Numbered from the stretch's first letter, positions 44,088-52,510 are shown. The stretch: 64,000 bases of DNA from Rhizobiaceae bacterium (GCA_029233925.1 JARGOX010000008.1:69156-133155), one strand, 5' to 3'. Program-made: numbers and translations. Notes: generated from the letters alone by a model not told the origin.

Positions 44088-44390
44088 TGCAACGCACTCC
44101 CATGAGGATATTCGTTTCAACCGGCATTCCCACCTGAGACCCGGTTTCCGGCCACATCTTATCCCTCCGGGGTGTTTCAGGCAATATTGTCGGCGTGCGT
44201 TCAGGTCATCGCTGCGACACGCTGGCAATCTTTCCAGGCCAGACCATCCGGCGGGCTCTGTGGATCGCCGAAGGTGTTCCTTTAAAAAACAAAGACAGGA
44301 ACCTGGTATCGCGGCCTTCAAATGATGATATATTCAGCAAGTCCCGGTTCAGATCAGACGTTGGGCATCCAGCGACCGATTTTGAACCAC
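44088..44390. other. Intergenic region between MAPEG and small-protein genes
   Basis: About 300 bp with no credible gene. An AT-rich segment near 44325-44335 (GATGATATATTCAG) could hold the promoter of the rightward small gene. Nothing else was recognised. Confidence 0.4.
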
Positions 44391-44482
44391 CATGCACGCG
44401 ATCCCGCGTGTCAGGTGGCAACCCGCATCGGGACGGCGTGGAGCCCTTTTTAGGGGCGTCGCGTTTTCAGGAAGGAAAATCA
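44391..44482 (+). promoter_or_regulatory. Structured 5' leader of the small basic protein gene
   Basis: Two hairpins precede the ribosome site: CACGCG-ATCC-CGCGTG (44395-44410) and GCCC-TTTTTAG-GGGC (44443-44457), with GAC/GTC flanks (44432-44434, 44458-44460) able to extend the second. AGGAAGGAAAA then leads to the ATG. The compact, GC-rich layout suggests a regulatory or stabilising leader. I cannot assign it to a known RNA family. Confidence 0.4.
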
Positions 44483-44617
44483 ATGTCAAAAGGCGACAAT
44501 AACCGGGGCAACAAAGAGGCCAGGAAGCCAAAGCAGGTCAAGGCCAAAATTTCCGGCACCGCAGACTCAAAGGCCGGAAAACCGCTCAATGTCGGCGTGG
44601 TTAAAAAGACCAAGTAG
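44483..44617 (+). CDS. Small basic conserved hypothetical protein
   Basis: A 44-residue Lys-rich protein (starts MSKGDNNRGNKEARKPK, ends NVGVVKKTK). AGGAAGGAAAA directly before the ATG is a strong ribosome site. Similar short basic proteins recur in Alphaproteobacteria, as I recall. No domain; probably nucleic-acid-associated, but that is a guess based on charge. A hairpin follows. Confidence 0.75.
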   Translation: MSKGDNNRGNKEARKPKQVKAKISGTADSKAGKPLNVGVVKKTK

Positions 44618-44627
44618 CAGGCAAAAT

Positions 44628-44652
44628 ATGGGCCGGTGCACGATCGGCCCAT
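44628..44652 (+). terminator. Hairpin after the small basic protein gene
   Basis: ATGGGCCG pairs perfectly with CGGCCCAT across a 9-nt loop, 11 bp after the stop codon. There is no T-run. Confidence 0.6.
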
Positions 44653-44798
44653 AAGTTTAGCGCAAACTCTACTGATCATTCAAAAATCGGATATTGCCAA
44701 TCGCCAGCGCACATTTTCCCGTTGCTGGTAAAGGCCGGCGCATCACGATAAACTGATGCATGACATCGATCACCCATGTGAAGTGGAGCGGATGCAAT

Positions 44799-45347
44799 AT
44801 GGCAGGCAAGACGACACTTGAGCGCCGTCTGCAGGATTACGATGGCGTTGCTGTGTCGATCCTCTCTGAAGCCAGGGCCGTGTTTCGCGAAGCGCCTGGT
44901 TTCCATGACGATCTGCTCCGATTGTGTTGCGATCAAAGGCTGGCTATTGCCGATGGCGCAACTTGGATACTCAAGGCTGAGCTCGACGAAGGCGTGCAAT
45001 TGCCCACCGCGCTGATCGACCGTCTGATCGCATCACTTGATGATGTGCAGTCCTGGCCAGCCCGGCTGCATCTGTGCCAGTGCATCCGACATCTTGATCT
45101 GTCACCGGCACAGGCGGCTGCGTTACGCCTTTGGCTCAGCCCCTTGTTGAAACACAAGCGGCCTTTCCTGCGGGCCTGGGCCCTGGATGGTCTTTGCCAC
45201 CTGGCGGACGCCGGACAAGATCCGGCAATTTTGCGACATCTGGATGCGATGGAGAACGATCCGGCGGCCTCGGTGCGTGCACGGGCAAGGGCGCTGCGCA
45301 AGATGTTCGGAACAAACCCGGAGAAACAGGCGAAGCGCCATGGATGA
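44799..45347 (+). CDS. Hypothetical alpha-helical, HEAT-repeat-like protein
   Basis: A 182-residue all-helical protein. Repeated helical pairs such as VQSWPARLHLCQCIRHLDLS and FLRAWALDGLCHLADAGQDP resemble HEAT repeats. No catalytic motif or signal peptide. An upstream ATG at 44760 is possible; the chosen one has GGAG 10 bp before it. It overlaps the methyltransferase gene by 8 bp, so the two are probably co-translated and may act together. Confidence 0.7.
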   Translation: MAGKTTLERRLQDYDGVAVSILSEARAVFREAPGFHDDLLRLCCDQRLAIADGATWILKAELDEGVQLPTALIDRLIASLDDVQSWPARLHLCQCIRHLDLSPAQAAALRLWLSPLLKHKRPFLRAWALDGLCHLADAGQDPAILRHLDAMENDPAASVRARARALRKMFGTNPEKQAKRHG

Positions 45348-45960
45348 TGATGATCTTGCCCGCCTCGCCAGCCGGACGCAGGCGGTCTATGAACGCAACG
45401 CGCAGCGGTTCGATGCCGAACGTCCGAAGGGCCTTCACGAGAAGCCCTGGCTGGATCGCTTCCTCGACGGTTTGCCGCCGGGAGGAAAAATCCTTGATCT
45501 GGGATGTGGCGCTGGCATGCCCATTGCAGCCTATTTCATGGAGAAGGGGTTTGCGGTCACGGGATTGGACGCATCAGCCGCCATGATCCGGCTTGCAATA
45601 CAAAACCTGCCCCGGGGTGCGTGGCGCAAAGGCGATATGCGCGGCCTTGATCTGAATGAAACATTCGACGGGATCATCGGCTGGAACAGCTTTTTTCATC
45701 TCACGCGTCCGGAGCAGCGCGACGTGCTTCCAAGGCTGGCCAGGCACCTTGAAGCCAACGGCAGGCTGATGCTGACTGTCGGCCCGGACAACGGCGAAGC
45801 CGTCGGTCACGTGGGTGATGATCGCATCTATCATGCCAGCCTGGCGCGCGACGAATATGCCTCAATTCTTCTGGTAAATCAGCTTGTCATCAAAGACTTT
45901 GTTATCGAGGACCCGCAGTGCGATTTTCAAACGATCCTGCTTGCCCAGAAGACGGAATGA
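45340..45960 (+). CDS. Class I SAM-dependent methyltransferase
   Basis: A 206-residue methyltransferase. Motif I is ILDLGCGAGMPIAAYF near residue 50, followed by the acidic motif II (FAVTGLDASAAMI), GDMRGLDL and the motif IV-like IIGWNSFFHL. The fold is complete and has no extra domain, so the substrate is probably a small molecule. The ATG lies inside the end of the upstream HEAT-like gene. Confidence 0.9.
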   Translation: MDDDDLARLASRTQAVYERNAQRFDAERPKGLHEKPWLDRFLDGLPPGGKILDLGCGAGMPIAAYFMEKGFAVTGLDASAAMIRLAIQNLPRGAWRKGDMRGLDLNETFDGIIGWNSFFHLTRPEQRDVLPRLARHLEANGRLMLTVGPDNGEAVGHVGDDRIYHASLARDEYASILLVNQLVIKDFVIEDPQCDFQTILLAQKTE

Positions 45961-46014
45961 GTGTGATCGGGCTTCACGCCCCATCTATCACCGGTGCTTT
46001 GCGGTCGAATAGCT

Positions 46015-46476
46015 TTACAGCGGATCAGTCTTCGGTTGTTGTGCCGACGCAGGCGTTTGTCTGCGCATGAACCACAAGACGGCAAGTGGAATGAATATCC
46101 ATTGAAGCAGGGGACTCAGCCCCGTTTGGAACGGCGGCACGAGCGGCATCAATTCCGAATAGGTCCATCGCAACGAAACACCGGTATAATAATATTCAAA
46201 CCCGACAGTCAGCGCGATCCCCACTCCCAGGAACAAAACTGTCTGCCACGCCGCTGGCCTTCGAAACCACTGTCGCGTCCGCGCTGCCGCACTGGTTATC
46301 CAGAATGCCGTGAGGGCAAAGCCGACATCACCGAATGTCGCCGATGTGCACAACTTGATGCCATCCCAATGGTTCATCTCAGCCATGCCCGCATAAGTCG
46401 GTGCCTGCCAGAACTCCCAAACGAAGTGCAGCAGGAAAGAGAAGATGATCAGCGAGAATTCTGGCAATCTTGTCAT
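46015..46476 (-). CDS. Hypothetical four-segment membrane protein
   Basis: A 153-residue protein with about four hydrophobic segments: LIIFSFLLHFVWEFWQAP, a segment near residue 53, TVLFLGVGIALTVGFEYYY and LLQWIFIPLAVLWFMRR. No known domain recognised. A decayed copy of the C-terminal 80 residues lies at 51661-51902, on the other side of the copper genes. The ATG was chosen over a TTG 21 codons earlier. Downstream neighbour of the copper operon, separated by a TetR remnant. Confidence 0.75.
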   Translation of the reverse strand: MTRLPEFSLIIFSFLLHFVWEFWQAPTYAGMAEMNHWDGIKLCTSATFGDVGFALTAFWITSAAARTRQWFRRPAAWQTVLFLGVGIALTVGFEYYYTGVSLRWTYSELMPLVPPFQTGLSPLLQWIFIPLAVLWFMRRQTPASAQQPKTDPL

Positions 46477-46637
46477 TTCAATTTCGTCTTTCGAATGGGG
46501 GGGGGCTGGAAGGTAAACCTTTGCCAGTCGCTCCCGCAAGCCACGGGAAGTCGGTCGGCAGTTTCAATCTACAGTGTCTGATGCAAAGCGCCAGCATGGT
46601 TTGGCCGCATGGATAAAAGACGCGCCGCGAAGACCCT

Positions 46638-46727
46638 TGCCTTGCTCTCCTGTCACGCAGCATCTGCCACCAGCACCTTGCGTACGTTGATAGGGTGCAC
46701 CTGCATCCAGCCCTATTCAGCCTGAGG
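46638..46727 (-). pseudogene. Remnant of the 3' end of a TetR-family gene
   Basis: Reading minus-strand DNA gives GWMQVHPI...NVRKVLVADAA-stop, matching the last 25 residues of the intact TetR at 51917 (GWTQARYIEVTKAFARRA then LVVDEA). An internal deletion of about 12 bp and an in-frame stop before GW mark decay. The shared DNA includes CCTTGCTCTCCTGTCAC beyond the stop codon. The remaining gap (46477-46637, 46728-46765) shows nothing else. Confidence 0.75.
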
Positions 46728-46765
46728 GTATACTCGATTGCGAAGCAGCAGAATTGCATCGTACG

Positions 46766-46789
46766 GGCAGGGGGATTGGTTCCCCTGCC
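46766..46789 (-). terminator. Hairpin after the copper operon
   Basis: GGCAGGGG pairs perfectly with CCCCTGCC across an 8-nt loop, 13 bp beyond the stop of the CusF-like gene on the minus strand. Likely transcript end, although no T-run follows. Confidence 0.6.
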
Positions 46790-46801
46790 TGTAACTTGTA
46801 T

Positions 46802-47086
46802 TTACTTCAACTCAACAATCGTCAGCTTGCCTTTGACGCGTTCGGCTACAAACTCAATGTTCTGGCCTTCCTGCAACGTCTGCAGCATGGTTTCATCAGC
46901 GGCCCTGAAGACCATGGTCATCGCCGGCATGTCGAGATTGATCAGCTCTTCATGAATGACGGTGACCTTCTTTTGTTTCAGGTCAACTTTCTTGACGACA
47001 CCCTTGGTGTAGTCAATTGCAAGGGCCGAAGTGGCCATTGTCATCATCAGTGCAAAAATGGCACCTGCTTTGATCAGAGTATTCAT
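46802..47086 (-). CDS. CusF-like periplasmic copper-binding protein
   Basis: A 94-residue precursor with a signal peptide (LIKAGAIFALMMTMATSALA) and a small beta-barrel CusF/CopB-like domain. The metal-binding motif is DMPAMTMVF near residue 52, supplying two Met ligands; the Trp typical of E. coli CusF is replaced by a non-aromatic residue nearby. It should shuttle Cu(I) in the periplasm. Last gene of the copper operon. Confidence 0.88.
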   Translation of the reverse strand: MNTLIKAGAIFALMMTMATSALAIDYTKGVVKKVDLKQKKVTVIHEELINLDMPAMTMVFRAADETMLQTLQEGQNIEFVAERVKGKLTIVELK

Positions 47087-47120
47087 CTGTTTGGTTCCTT
47101 TCGGTTCTGAGAGTGGATTA

Positions 47121-47603
47121 TTATCTTGCAGCGACCGCGATACTGCCTTTCATGCCGGCCTCATAGTGACCGGGGATCAGGCAGGCGAATTCAAAGGCGC
47201 CGGAATTGGCAAAGGTCCAGATGACTTCCCCCTGTGTGCCTTCGATAAGCCGAACGGCGTTTGGATCGTCGTGTTCCATTTCCGGCATCCTTCCCATCAA
47301 CGCCTTGTGTTTCATGATTTCTTCATGGCCATCGAGCACGAACTCGTGTTCCAGTTCACCGGCATTCAAAATGACAAAACGGATTGTCTCGCCCTTCTTG
47401 ATTTGAAGATTGTTCGGCTCGAAAATCATGTCGCCGTCGTCTGTCTCCTTCATTGTGACTTCGATGGTGCGATCCACTTTTGACGCGGTGCCAGGTTTTC
47501 CGACATTCATCATGTCATCATGGCCATCGGAATGTGTTCCCGAAGCAAATGCGGTGCCTGCAGAAATTGCCAGGACGGAGATGAGCAAGAGTGTTTTCTT
47601 CAT
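47121..47603 (-). CDS. Cupredoxin-family periplasmic copper protein
   Basis: A 160-residue precursor with signal peptide ending AFASG. The plastocyanin-like fold shows the type 1 copper ligands: His in LEHEFVL near residue 86, then Cys and His in FACLIPGHYEAGM with Met as axial ligand. An N-terminal His/Met/Asp stretch (THSDGHDDMMNV) could bind extra copper. It probably donates electrons or copper to the multicopper oxidase encoded next upstream. Confidence 0.9.
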   Translation of the reverse strand: MKKTLLLISVLAISAGTAFASGTHSDGHDDMMNVGKPGTASKVDRTIEVTMKETDDGDMIFEPNNLQIKKGETIRFVILNAGELEHEFVLDGHEEIMKHKALMGRMPEMEHDDPNAVRLIEGTQGEVIWTFANSGAFEFACLIPGHYEAGMKGSIAVAAR

Positions 47604-47720
47604 GGTTTTACCTTTGTTAGGGTCAAGATAAGTGTTCGATTCAATTCTTTGGACTGCCGTATTTCTGTCGATGTGCAGTCAAAAATTGTTCAGTCTATTG
47701 ATATTATTAAGTATTTCAGA

Positions 47721-49103
47721 TCACGCCTTGTCCTCGCTCATTTTCATGAAAGCAGGCTTAGGAGTGATCCTTGTTGAGGCATCAGCAGCCTTTGAGACTT
47801 CCGGGAGTTCGCCGGTCCACTCATAGGCCTGTTCTCCGGGAGGATTTTCATACCAGCCGGGATCCGAGTAATCGTCGGCATTGATCCCTTCACGAACTTT
47901 AACGACCGAGAACATGCCGCCCATTTCGATTGGCCCGTGCGGTCCCCAGCCAGTCATCATGGGGATGGTGTTGTCCGGCAGGGGCATTTCCATCACGCCC
48001 ATATCTGCCATGCCGGCTGTTCCCATCGGCATGTATTCGGGTTGGAGTTTGCGGATTTTCCTGGTCAGTACAGATTTGTCAGCGCCTATGAATGTCGGCA
48101 CATCATGACCCATGGCGTTCATCGTGTGATGCGACTTGTGGCAATGTATGGCCCAGTCACCGAGGTGCTTTGCGTCAAACTCATAGGCGCGCATGGCGCC
48201 GACCGGAATGTCGATGGAAACTTCCGGCCAGCGCGCCGCTTTTGGGACCCAACCCCCATCGGTGCAGGTGACCTCAAAGTCGTAGCCGTGCATGTGTATG
48301 GGATGGTTGGTCATTGTCAGATTGCCGACCCGCACCCGGACCCGGTCATCCCTGGAGACAACCAGGGGATCAATGTCGGGGAATATACGACTGTTCCAGG
48401 TCCAAAGATTGAAATCGGTCATTGTCATGATCCTGGGCACGTAGGTTCCCGGATCAATGTCAAATGCATTGAGCATGATCAGAAAATCACGATCGACCGG
48501 CATGAAAGTCGGGTCTTTGGGGTGAACAATGAACATGCCCATCATGCCCATTGCCATCTGTACCATCTCGTCTGCGTGCGGGTGGTACATGAAGGTGCCG
48601 CTTTTAACCAAATCGAATTCATAGACATAGGTCTTGCCGGGCGGAATGCCCGGATGGCTCAGACCGCCCACCCCATCCATGCCTGACGGCAGGATCATGC
48701 CATGCCAATGGACGGTCGTGTGTTCCGGTAATTTGTTTGTGACAAAAATGCGGACACGATCACCCTCAACAGCTTCGATGGTCGGACCGGTGGACTGGCC
48801 ATTGTAGCCCCACAGATAGGCAGTCATTCCTTCGGCAAGCTCCCGTTCGACCGGCTCGGCAACAAGATGAAATTCTTTCACCCCATTGTTCATACGGTGC
48901 GGAAGCGTCCATCCGTTCAGGGTGACCACTGGCTGATAGTTCGGCCCCGAAGTGGGTTGCAACGGTGCCTGTGTCGCTGCCGTTTCCATGATGGCTGCAT
49001 CGGGCAATCCCATATTGGTGGTCTTTGTCCACGCCGAAGTGGAGACAAGCGCGCCTGCCGCTGCACCTGCTCCCAGAAGCTGACGCCTGTTTAAATGAGT
49101 CAT
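47721..49103 (-). CDS. Multicopper oxidase (CopA/CueO-like), Tat-exported
   Basis: A 460-residue periplasmic oxidase with a Tat motif (NRRQLLGAGAAAGALV). Copper ligands: HWHG near residue 131, HPHAD near 176, HPIHMHG near 288 and HCHKSHHTMN near 345, so type 1 and trinuclear sites are complete. Met/Gly-rich stretches (QMAMGMMGMF; MPMGTAGMADMGVMEMPLP) are typical of cuprous-oxidase activity. It should oxidise Cu(I) to less toxic Cu(II). The ATG has AAAGGAAAAGACA before it. Confidence 0.93.
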   Translation of the reverse strand: MTHLNRRQLLGAGAAAGALVSTSAWTKTTNMGLPDAAIMETAATQAPLQPTSGPNYQPVVTLNGWTLPHRMNNGVKEFHLVAEPVERELAEGMTAYLWGYNGQSTGPTIEAVEGDRVRIFVTNKLPEHTTVHWHGMILPSGMDGVGGLSHPGIPPGKTYVYEFDLVKSGTFMYHPHADEMVQMAMGMMGMFIVHPKDPTFMPVDRDFLIMLNAFDIDPGTYVPRIMTMTDFNLWTWNSRIFPDIDPLVVSRDDRVRVRVGNLTMTNHPIHMHGYDFEVTCTDGGWVPKAARWPEVSIDIPVGAMRAYEFDAKHLGDWAIHCHKSHHTMNAMGHDVPTFIGADKSVLTRKIRKLQPEYMPMGTAGMADMGVMEMPLPDNTIPMMTGWGPHGPIEMGGMFSVVKVREGINADDYSDPGWYENPPGEQAYEWTGELPEVSKAADASTRITPKPAFMKMSEDKA

Positions 49104-49128
49104 TGTCTTTTCCTTTTGAGGTGTTTGT

Positions 49129-50601
49129 TCAGTGACCGCCGCCACCGCCTGATGCCAGGGTCATCGCTTCGCCAGCGCCGCCAAGGGGTGTTCCGCCGCC
49201 ATAAATCGCTGCATTGAGATTTGCGTCCGCCAGCCAAAATGCGCGTTTGGCACTGACCGATTGAAGCAACGTGCCGATCTTTGCCCGCGTGTCCGCAAGC
49301 AATTCGAACGTGTTGGTGATCATGCCGTTATAGGAAAGGAGCGCCTCTTCTTCGATCTTCACACGAAGAGGCAGAACACTGTTCTTGTAGTGCCGCGCAA
49401 TATCGTAGCTTGATCGATAGCTGGCATAGGCGGACCGCGCTTCAGAGCGGATATTGACAGCCTTTTCAGCCAGCAGGTTTGCCGCCTGCATATAGGCCAA
49501 TTCAGCTTTTCTCAGGCGTGGTTTGCCGCTATCAAAAATCGGAATGACAAATTCGAATTCGATCTGAGGCATTGTCAGATTTTCGATGTCGCCATCATCG
49601 TTCAGCTCGCGCTCGCTTTCAAAACCGCCGATGATCTCGAAATCTGTCACAAAACGGGTAGCGTCAGTCAGTTTATAGGACTTGGCCACTGCTTCCAGTT
49701 CGAGTTTTGCAATTTGCAGATCAACACGCTTCTGCAGCGCTTCACGTTCTATTGCGTTACTGGTTTGCAATCTGGAGGGCAGTCCTGTGAGTCTGTCCGG
49801 CACAAAATAGTCAACGTCCGTACCCCACAGTCCCATCAAGCGGGTGAGTTCTTCTTTCGCCAGTTTGGCAGCAAGCCGGGCCTCAGCCTTTTGCCCGGTC
49901 AGTTCTGAATAGAATGCGTGTTCTCTTGCCTGCCCACCTTTGTTTAAAGCGCCGCTTTCACCCAATTTCTGCGCAAGTTCGGAAGCCGCATCGGCCGCCG
50001 CCTGGCCTTGATTGAGATAGTAAACCGTTTCAAACGCGGAAACCGCATTGATCCAGGCGCGCCTCGTGTCCGCGGCAACTGTCAAGGTTGCCATTGCAGC
50101 TTTCAACTGAGCCTGGCGAAAACGTGTATCAGCTATATCGACCCGCTTTTCGCGTGTAGCCAACGAAAGGATATTTGCTGCAATCATTCCCTCAACGGCG
50201 CGAAAAAGACCCAGTTCAGGATGGGCAATTCCCAATATTCCAATGGACACTTTCGGGTTTTCAGGAAGTATTTGCTGCCAGACTTCGGCAGCATTCATGC
50301 CAATATTGGCATAGGAAGCCTGCAGGCCCCTGTTGTTCAAGAGTGCCACTTGAACCGCTGTATCAACGTCGATTGTTTTTTTATGGACAAGGCCATGTAC
50401 ATTTTTGGCGTTGGCCTCCGCCTGTTCCTGGTTTTGTATCCAGACAGTCTGCTTGTTGATCGCAGATGATGTCTTCGCCGAAACTGTCGAGAATCCCGCT
50501 CCAGTTGCGGCATAATCAGCAATATCCTGTGCTGTCACACATCCGCCGAGGATCAATGGCAAAGCCAAAGCAAGAACACGCATTTTTGACGAAGCAATCA
50601 T
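49129..50601 (-). CDS. TolC-family outer-membrane efflux lipoprotein
   Basis: A 490-residue outer-membrane factor. Lipobox LGGC places the lipidated Cys at residue 21. The body has the repeated alpha-helical OEP architecture (VDTAVQVALLNNRGLQASYA and IEFEFVIPIFDSGKPRLRKAE) with long amphipathic helices. It lacks a partner RND pump or membrane-fusion gene in this window, which is typical of copper islands that carry only the outer-membrane factor. A Gly-rich C-terminus ends SGGGGGH. Confidence 0.88.
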   Translation of the reverse strand: MIASSKMRVLALALPLILGGCVTAQDIADYAATGAGFSTVSAKTSSAINKQTVWIQNQEQAEANAKNVHGLVHKKTIDVDTAVQVALLNNRGLQASYANIGMNAAEVWQQILPENPKVSIGILGIAHPELGLFRAVEGMIAANILSLATREKRVDIADTRFRQAQLKAAMATLTVAADTRRAWINAVSAFETVYYLNQGQAAADAASELAQKLGESGALNKGGQAREHAFYSELTGQKAEARLAAKLAKEELTRLMGLWGTDVDYFVPDRLTGLPSRLQTSNAIEREALQKRVDLQIAKLELEAVAKSYKLTDATRFVTDFEIIGGFESERELNDDGDIENLTMPQIEFEFVIPIFDSGKPRLRKAELAYMQAANLLAEKAVNIRSEARSAYASYRSSYDIARHYKNSVLPLRVKIEEEALLSYNGMITNTFELLADTRAKIGTLLQSVSAKRAFWLADANLNAAIYGGGTPLGGAGEAMTLASGGGGGH

Positions 50602-50831
50602 GAGCCTGCTCCTGTTTTTGGAGCCTGATCATCATTAAGCTTGCGCCAGGGTTTTGGCTCCACCGGTACGCGATGGCTGTAATCCCCGATGACATTGTAA
50701 TAGCGGGTGCTTCGAATAGCTGTTTGGGTATTCGCCGGAGAGTCAAAGGAGAGAAGATCCGGAGGTGTGTTTTGTGTCGCACATCCTGTTAGCAGCGCAG
50801 AAATGAGCGCCGTTGAAAGCAATATTTTCAT
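50598..50831 (-). CDS. Small lipoprotein of the copper operon
   Basis: A 77-residue protein with lipobox LTGC (Cys at residue 17) after the signal MKILLSTALISAL. The mature part is short and rich in Tyr, Pro and Arg (RYYNVIGDYSHRVPVEPKPW). No known domain. Its stop overlaps the TolC-like start by ATGA, so expression is coupled. Homologues appear beside such TolC genes, as I recall; role unknown. Confidence 0.75.
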   Translation of the reverse strand: MKILLSTALISALLTGCATQNTPPDLLSFDSPANTQTAIRSTRYYNVIGDYSHRVPVEPKPWRKLNDDQAPKTGAGS

Positions 50832-50918
50832 TGTTTTGGTGCCTGACAATACAGTTGGTCATTGCCACAACTCTGGAAAGCTGCGGCGTCCGTCCTTCAC
50901 TGGGAAGGTGAATGTATG

Positions 50919-51317
50919 TCAGGCGTTGGGAGGGCGGTGCGGTGTCGCATAGGTGCCAGGAAGAACCACCGAATTCGGAATAAGGCGGAACTTCGGACGG
51001 GGGATCGTCATAGATTCAATTTTTGCAGACTCAGATGTGGCAATCGTTGCGCAAAATGCTTCGCAGCATGAATTTGGTCCGCGCTCGTTATTTTCATGGG
51101 AACCAGAGACGTGTTTTTCGCAATCGCTGTCTGAAACTTGAAGAATGGGGTTTGTCTGATTCTGATGATCGTGCACACCGTGGTCATGAACGGCATCAAA
51201 CATATTTTGAGTGACGGGATGAAATGCAGACCCGGAAAGTGCTGCCAGCGATACGGAGATCACCAACATCAACAATCTAATGGCATTGAATGCCTTTGGG
51301 GTGCGCGTCCAGTTCAT
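50919..51317 (-). CDS. Hypothetical His/Cys-containing exported protein
   Basis: A 132-residue protein with one N-terminal hydrophobic segment (LLMLVISVSLAALSGSAF), then a hydrophilic part with HDHGVHDHQN, single cysteines and CCEAFC. The His and Cys pattern suggests metal binding. First gene of the copper operon; the ATG is weakly preceded by GGGTA. No recognised family. Confidence 0.65.
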   Translation of the reverse strand: MNWTRTPKAFNAIRLLMLVISVSLAALSGSAFHPVTQNMFDAVHDHGVHDHQNQTNPILQVSDSDCEKHVSGSHENNERGPNSCCEAFCATIATSESAKIESMTIPRPKFRLIPNSVVLPGTYATPHRPPNA

Positions 51318-51348
51318 GGTACCCTATGGTTCCCGATATTCTTGTCTT

Positions 51349-51364
51349 TGTGTCACATGACACA
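51349..51364. promoter_or_regulatory. Palindromic operator-like site upstream of the copper operon
   Basis: TGTGTCACATGACACA has perfect 7-bp arms (TGTGTCA and TGACACA) around CA, 32 bp upstream of the first gene start. It could bind a copper-responsive or MarR-type dimer. No regulator gene is adjacent. Confidence 0.5.
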
Positions 51365-51398
51365 CGAAATTGCCGTATCCCGTTGGTTCATGGCAAAA

Positions 51399-51647
51399 TC
51401 AATTCCTAGTGGTTCCACCAAGGGTAAGGTCAAGCAGTTTCTTGCGCGTCTTCAAAATTTTCTTCACATGAAGGGCAATCGACCGCAACCACGGGTACCA
51501 CGCCAAGACGATCATCATAGACAACATACCATCAAGCCCGACGACATCGGCACGCGAAAAGTTTGTCTATGTTGCGGCCAAAAAAGCATATTGTCCCGCT
51601 ACATTGGCTATCGCAATACCAGCAATACCAAATGGGCCATTCATCAT
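51399..51647 (-). pseudogene. Small two-segment membrane protein gene interrupted by one stop codon
   Basis: GAGGG precedes an ATG at 51647. The frame gives MMNGPFGIAGIAIANVAGQY..., a TAG at codon 27 (51569-51567), then continues in the same frame for 55 codons (VVGLDGMLSMMIVLAWYPWL, LHVKKILKTRKKLLDL) to TGA. Two hydrophobic segments and a basic tail read like a small membrane protein. The stop is one substitution from CAG. Family not recognised. Confidence 0.5.
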
Positions 51648-51660
51648 TTTACCCTCTCAT

Positions 51661-51902
51661 GGTCGGTTGCTGCACGGGCACAGGCGTTTGCCTGCGCATG
51701 AACCACAAGACAGCGAGTGGAATGAATATCCATTGCAGCAGGGAACACAGCCCTGTCTGGAATGGCGGCACCAGGGGCATTAATTCCGAATCGGGTCAGC
51801 GCAACGAAACAGCAGTATGATGATACTCAAACCTGATCGTCAGCGCGATTCCCACTCCCAGGAAAACAACTGTCTGCCAGGCCGCATGCTTGCGGAACCA
51901 AG
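51661..51902 (-). pseudogene. Decayed C-terminal copy of the membrane protein gene at 46015
   Basis: Minus-strand translation matches residues of the intact protein (WQTVVFLGVGIALTIRFEYH; LLQWIFIPLAVLWFMRRQ), roughly 80 percent identical DNA by eye. The N-terminal half is missing and the Trp codon after SLR has become TGA. It abuts the TetR gene at 51917. Confidence 0.8.
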
Positions 51903-51916
51903 GCCTTGCTCTCCTG

Positions 51917-52510
51917 TCACGCCTCATCGACCACCAGCGCCCTGCGGGCAAACGCCTTGGTGACCTCAATATATCGGGCCTGCGTCCAGCCGCATTCACC
52001 GCGCATCTGCTCCCAGTTGCGCACCGAGAGCATGGTCCACAGGAGATCAATGGCTTCCTTTTTGCTCAGGTCGGCAGTCAGTCGGCCATCGCGATCCAGC
52101 GCGTTGACTGCCGCCTCGCAGCCTTCCCGCACGGCTTGCATCCGGCCTTGCCAGGCATTGTACGCCGCCTCGTCCTGATCCTGCATGGCCAGCAGCGCTT
52201 TGGCGACACCGTAGATCTCGGGAATGTAATTGCCCCAGGCTTCGATGAACGCGTCAAGGCGCTCAAGTCCGGTTTTTGCCGCGCGGCTTGCGGCCAGGCG
52301 GGCGTCTATATCGCTGACCTCATCGAGATAGCGGGTGGTGGCAACCAGCAGATCCGCGCGCTTTGGAAAGTGCAGGTAGACCGCCTGACGGCTGATGCCT
52401 GCCTCTTTTGCGATATCCGACATACGCACTTTGTTGCCTGGATCGGCCTCCAGCAGACGCCATGTGGATTCAAGGATGCGATTGCGTGTTTCAATATTTT
52501 TTCTTGACAT
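51917..52510 (-). CDS. TetR-family transcriptional regulator
   Basis: A 197-residue repressor with N-terminal helix-turn-helix near residues 8-54 (RNRILESTWRLLEADPGNKV, then MSDIAKEAGISRQAVYLHF). The ATG lies inside one of two operator-like palindromes, so the protein probably represses itself and the divergent NAD(P)-binding gene. Its 3' end is duplicated as a remnant at 46638. Confidence 0.9.
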   Translation of the reverse strand: MSRKNIETRNRILESTWRLLEADPGNKVRMSDIAKEAGISRQAVYLHFPKRADLLVATTRYLDEVSDIDARLAASRAAKTGLERLDAFIEAWGNYIPEIYGVAKALLAMQDQDEAAYNAWQGRMQAVREGCEAAVNALDRDGRLTADLSKKEAIDLLWTMLSVRNWEQMRGECGWTQARYIEVTKAFARRALVVDEA

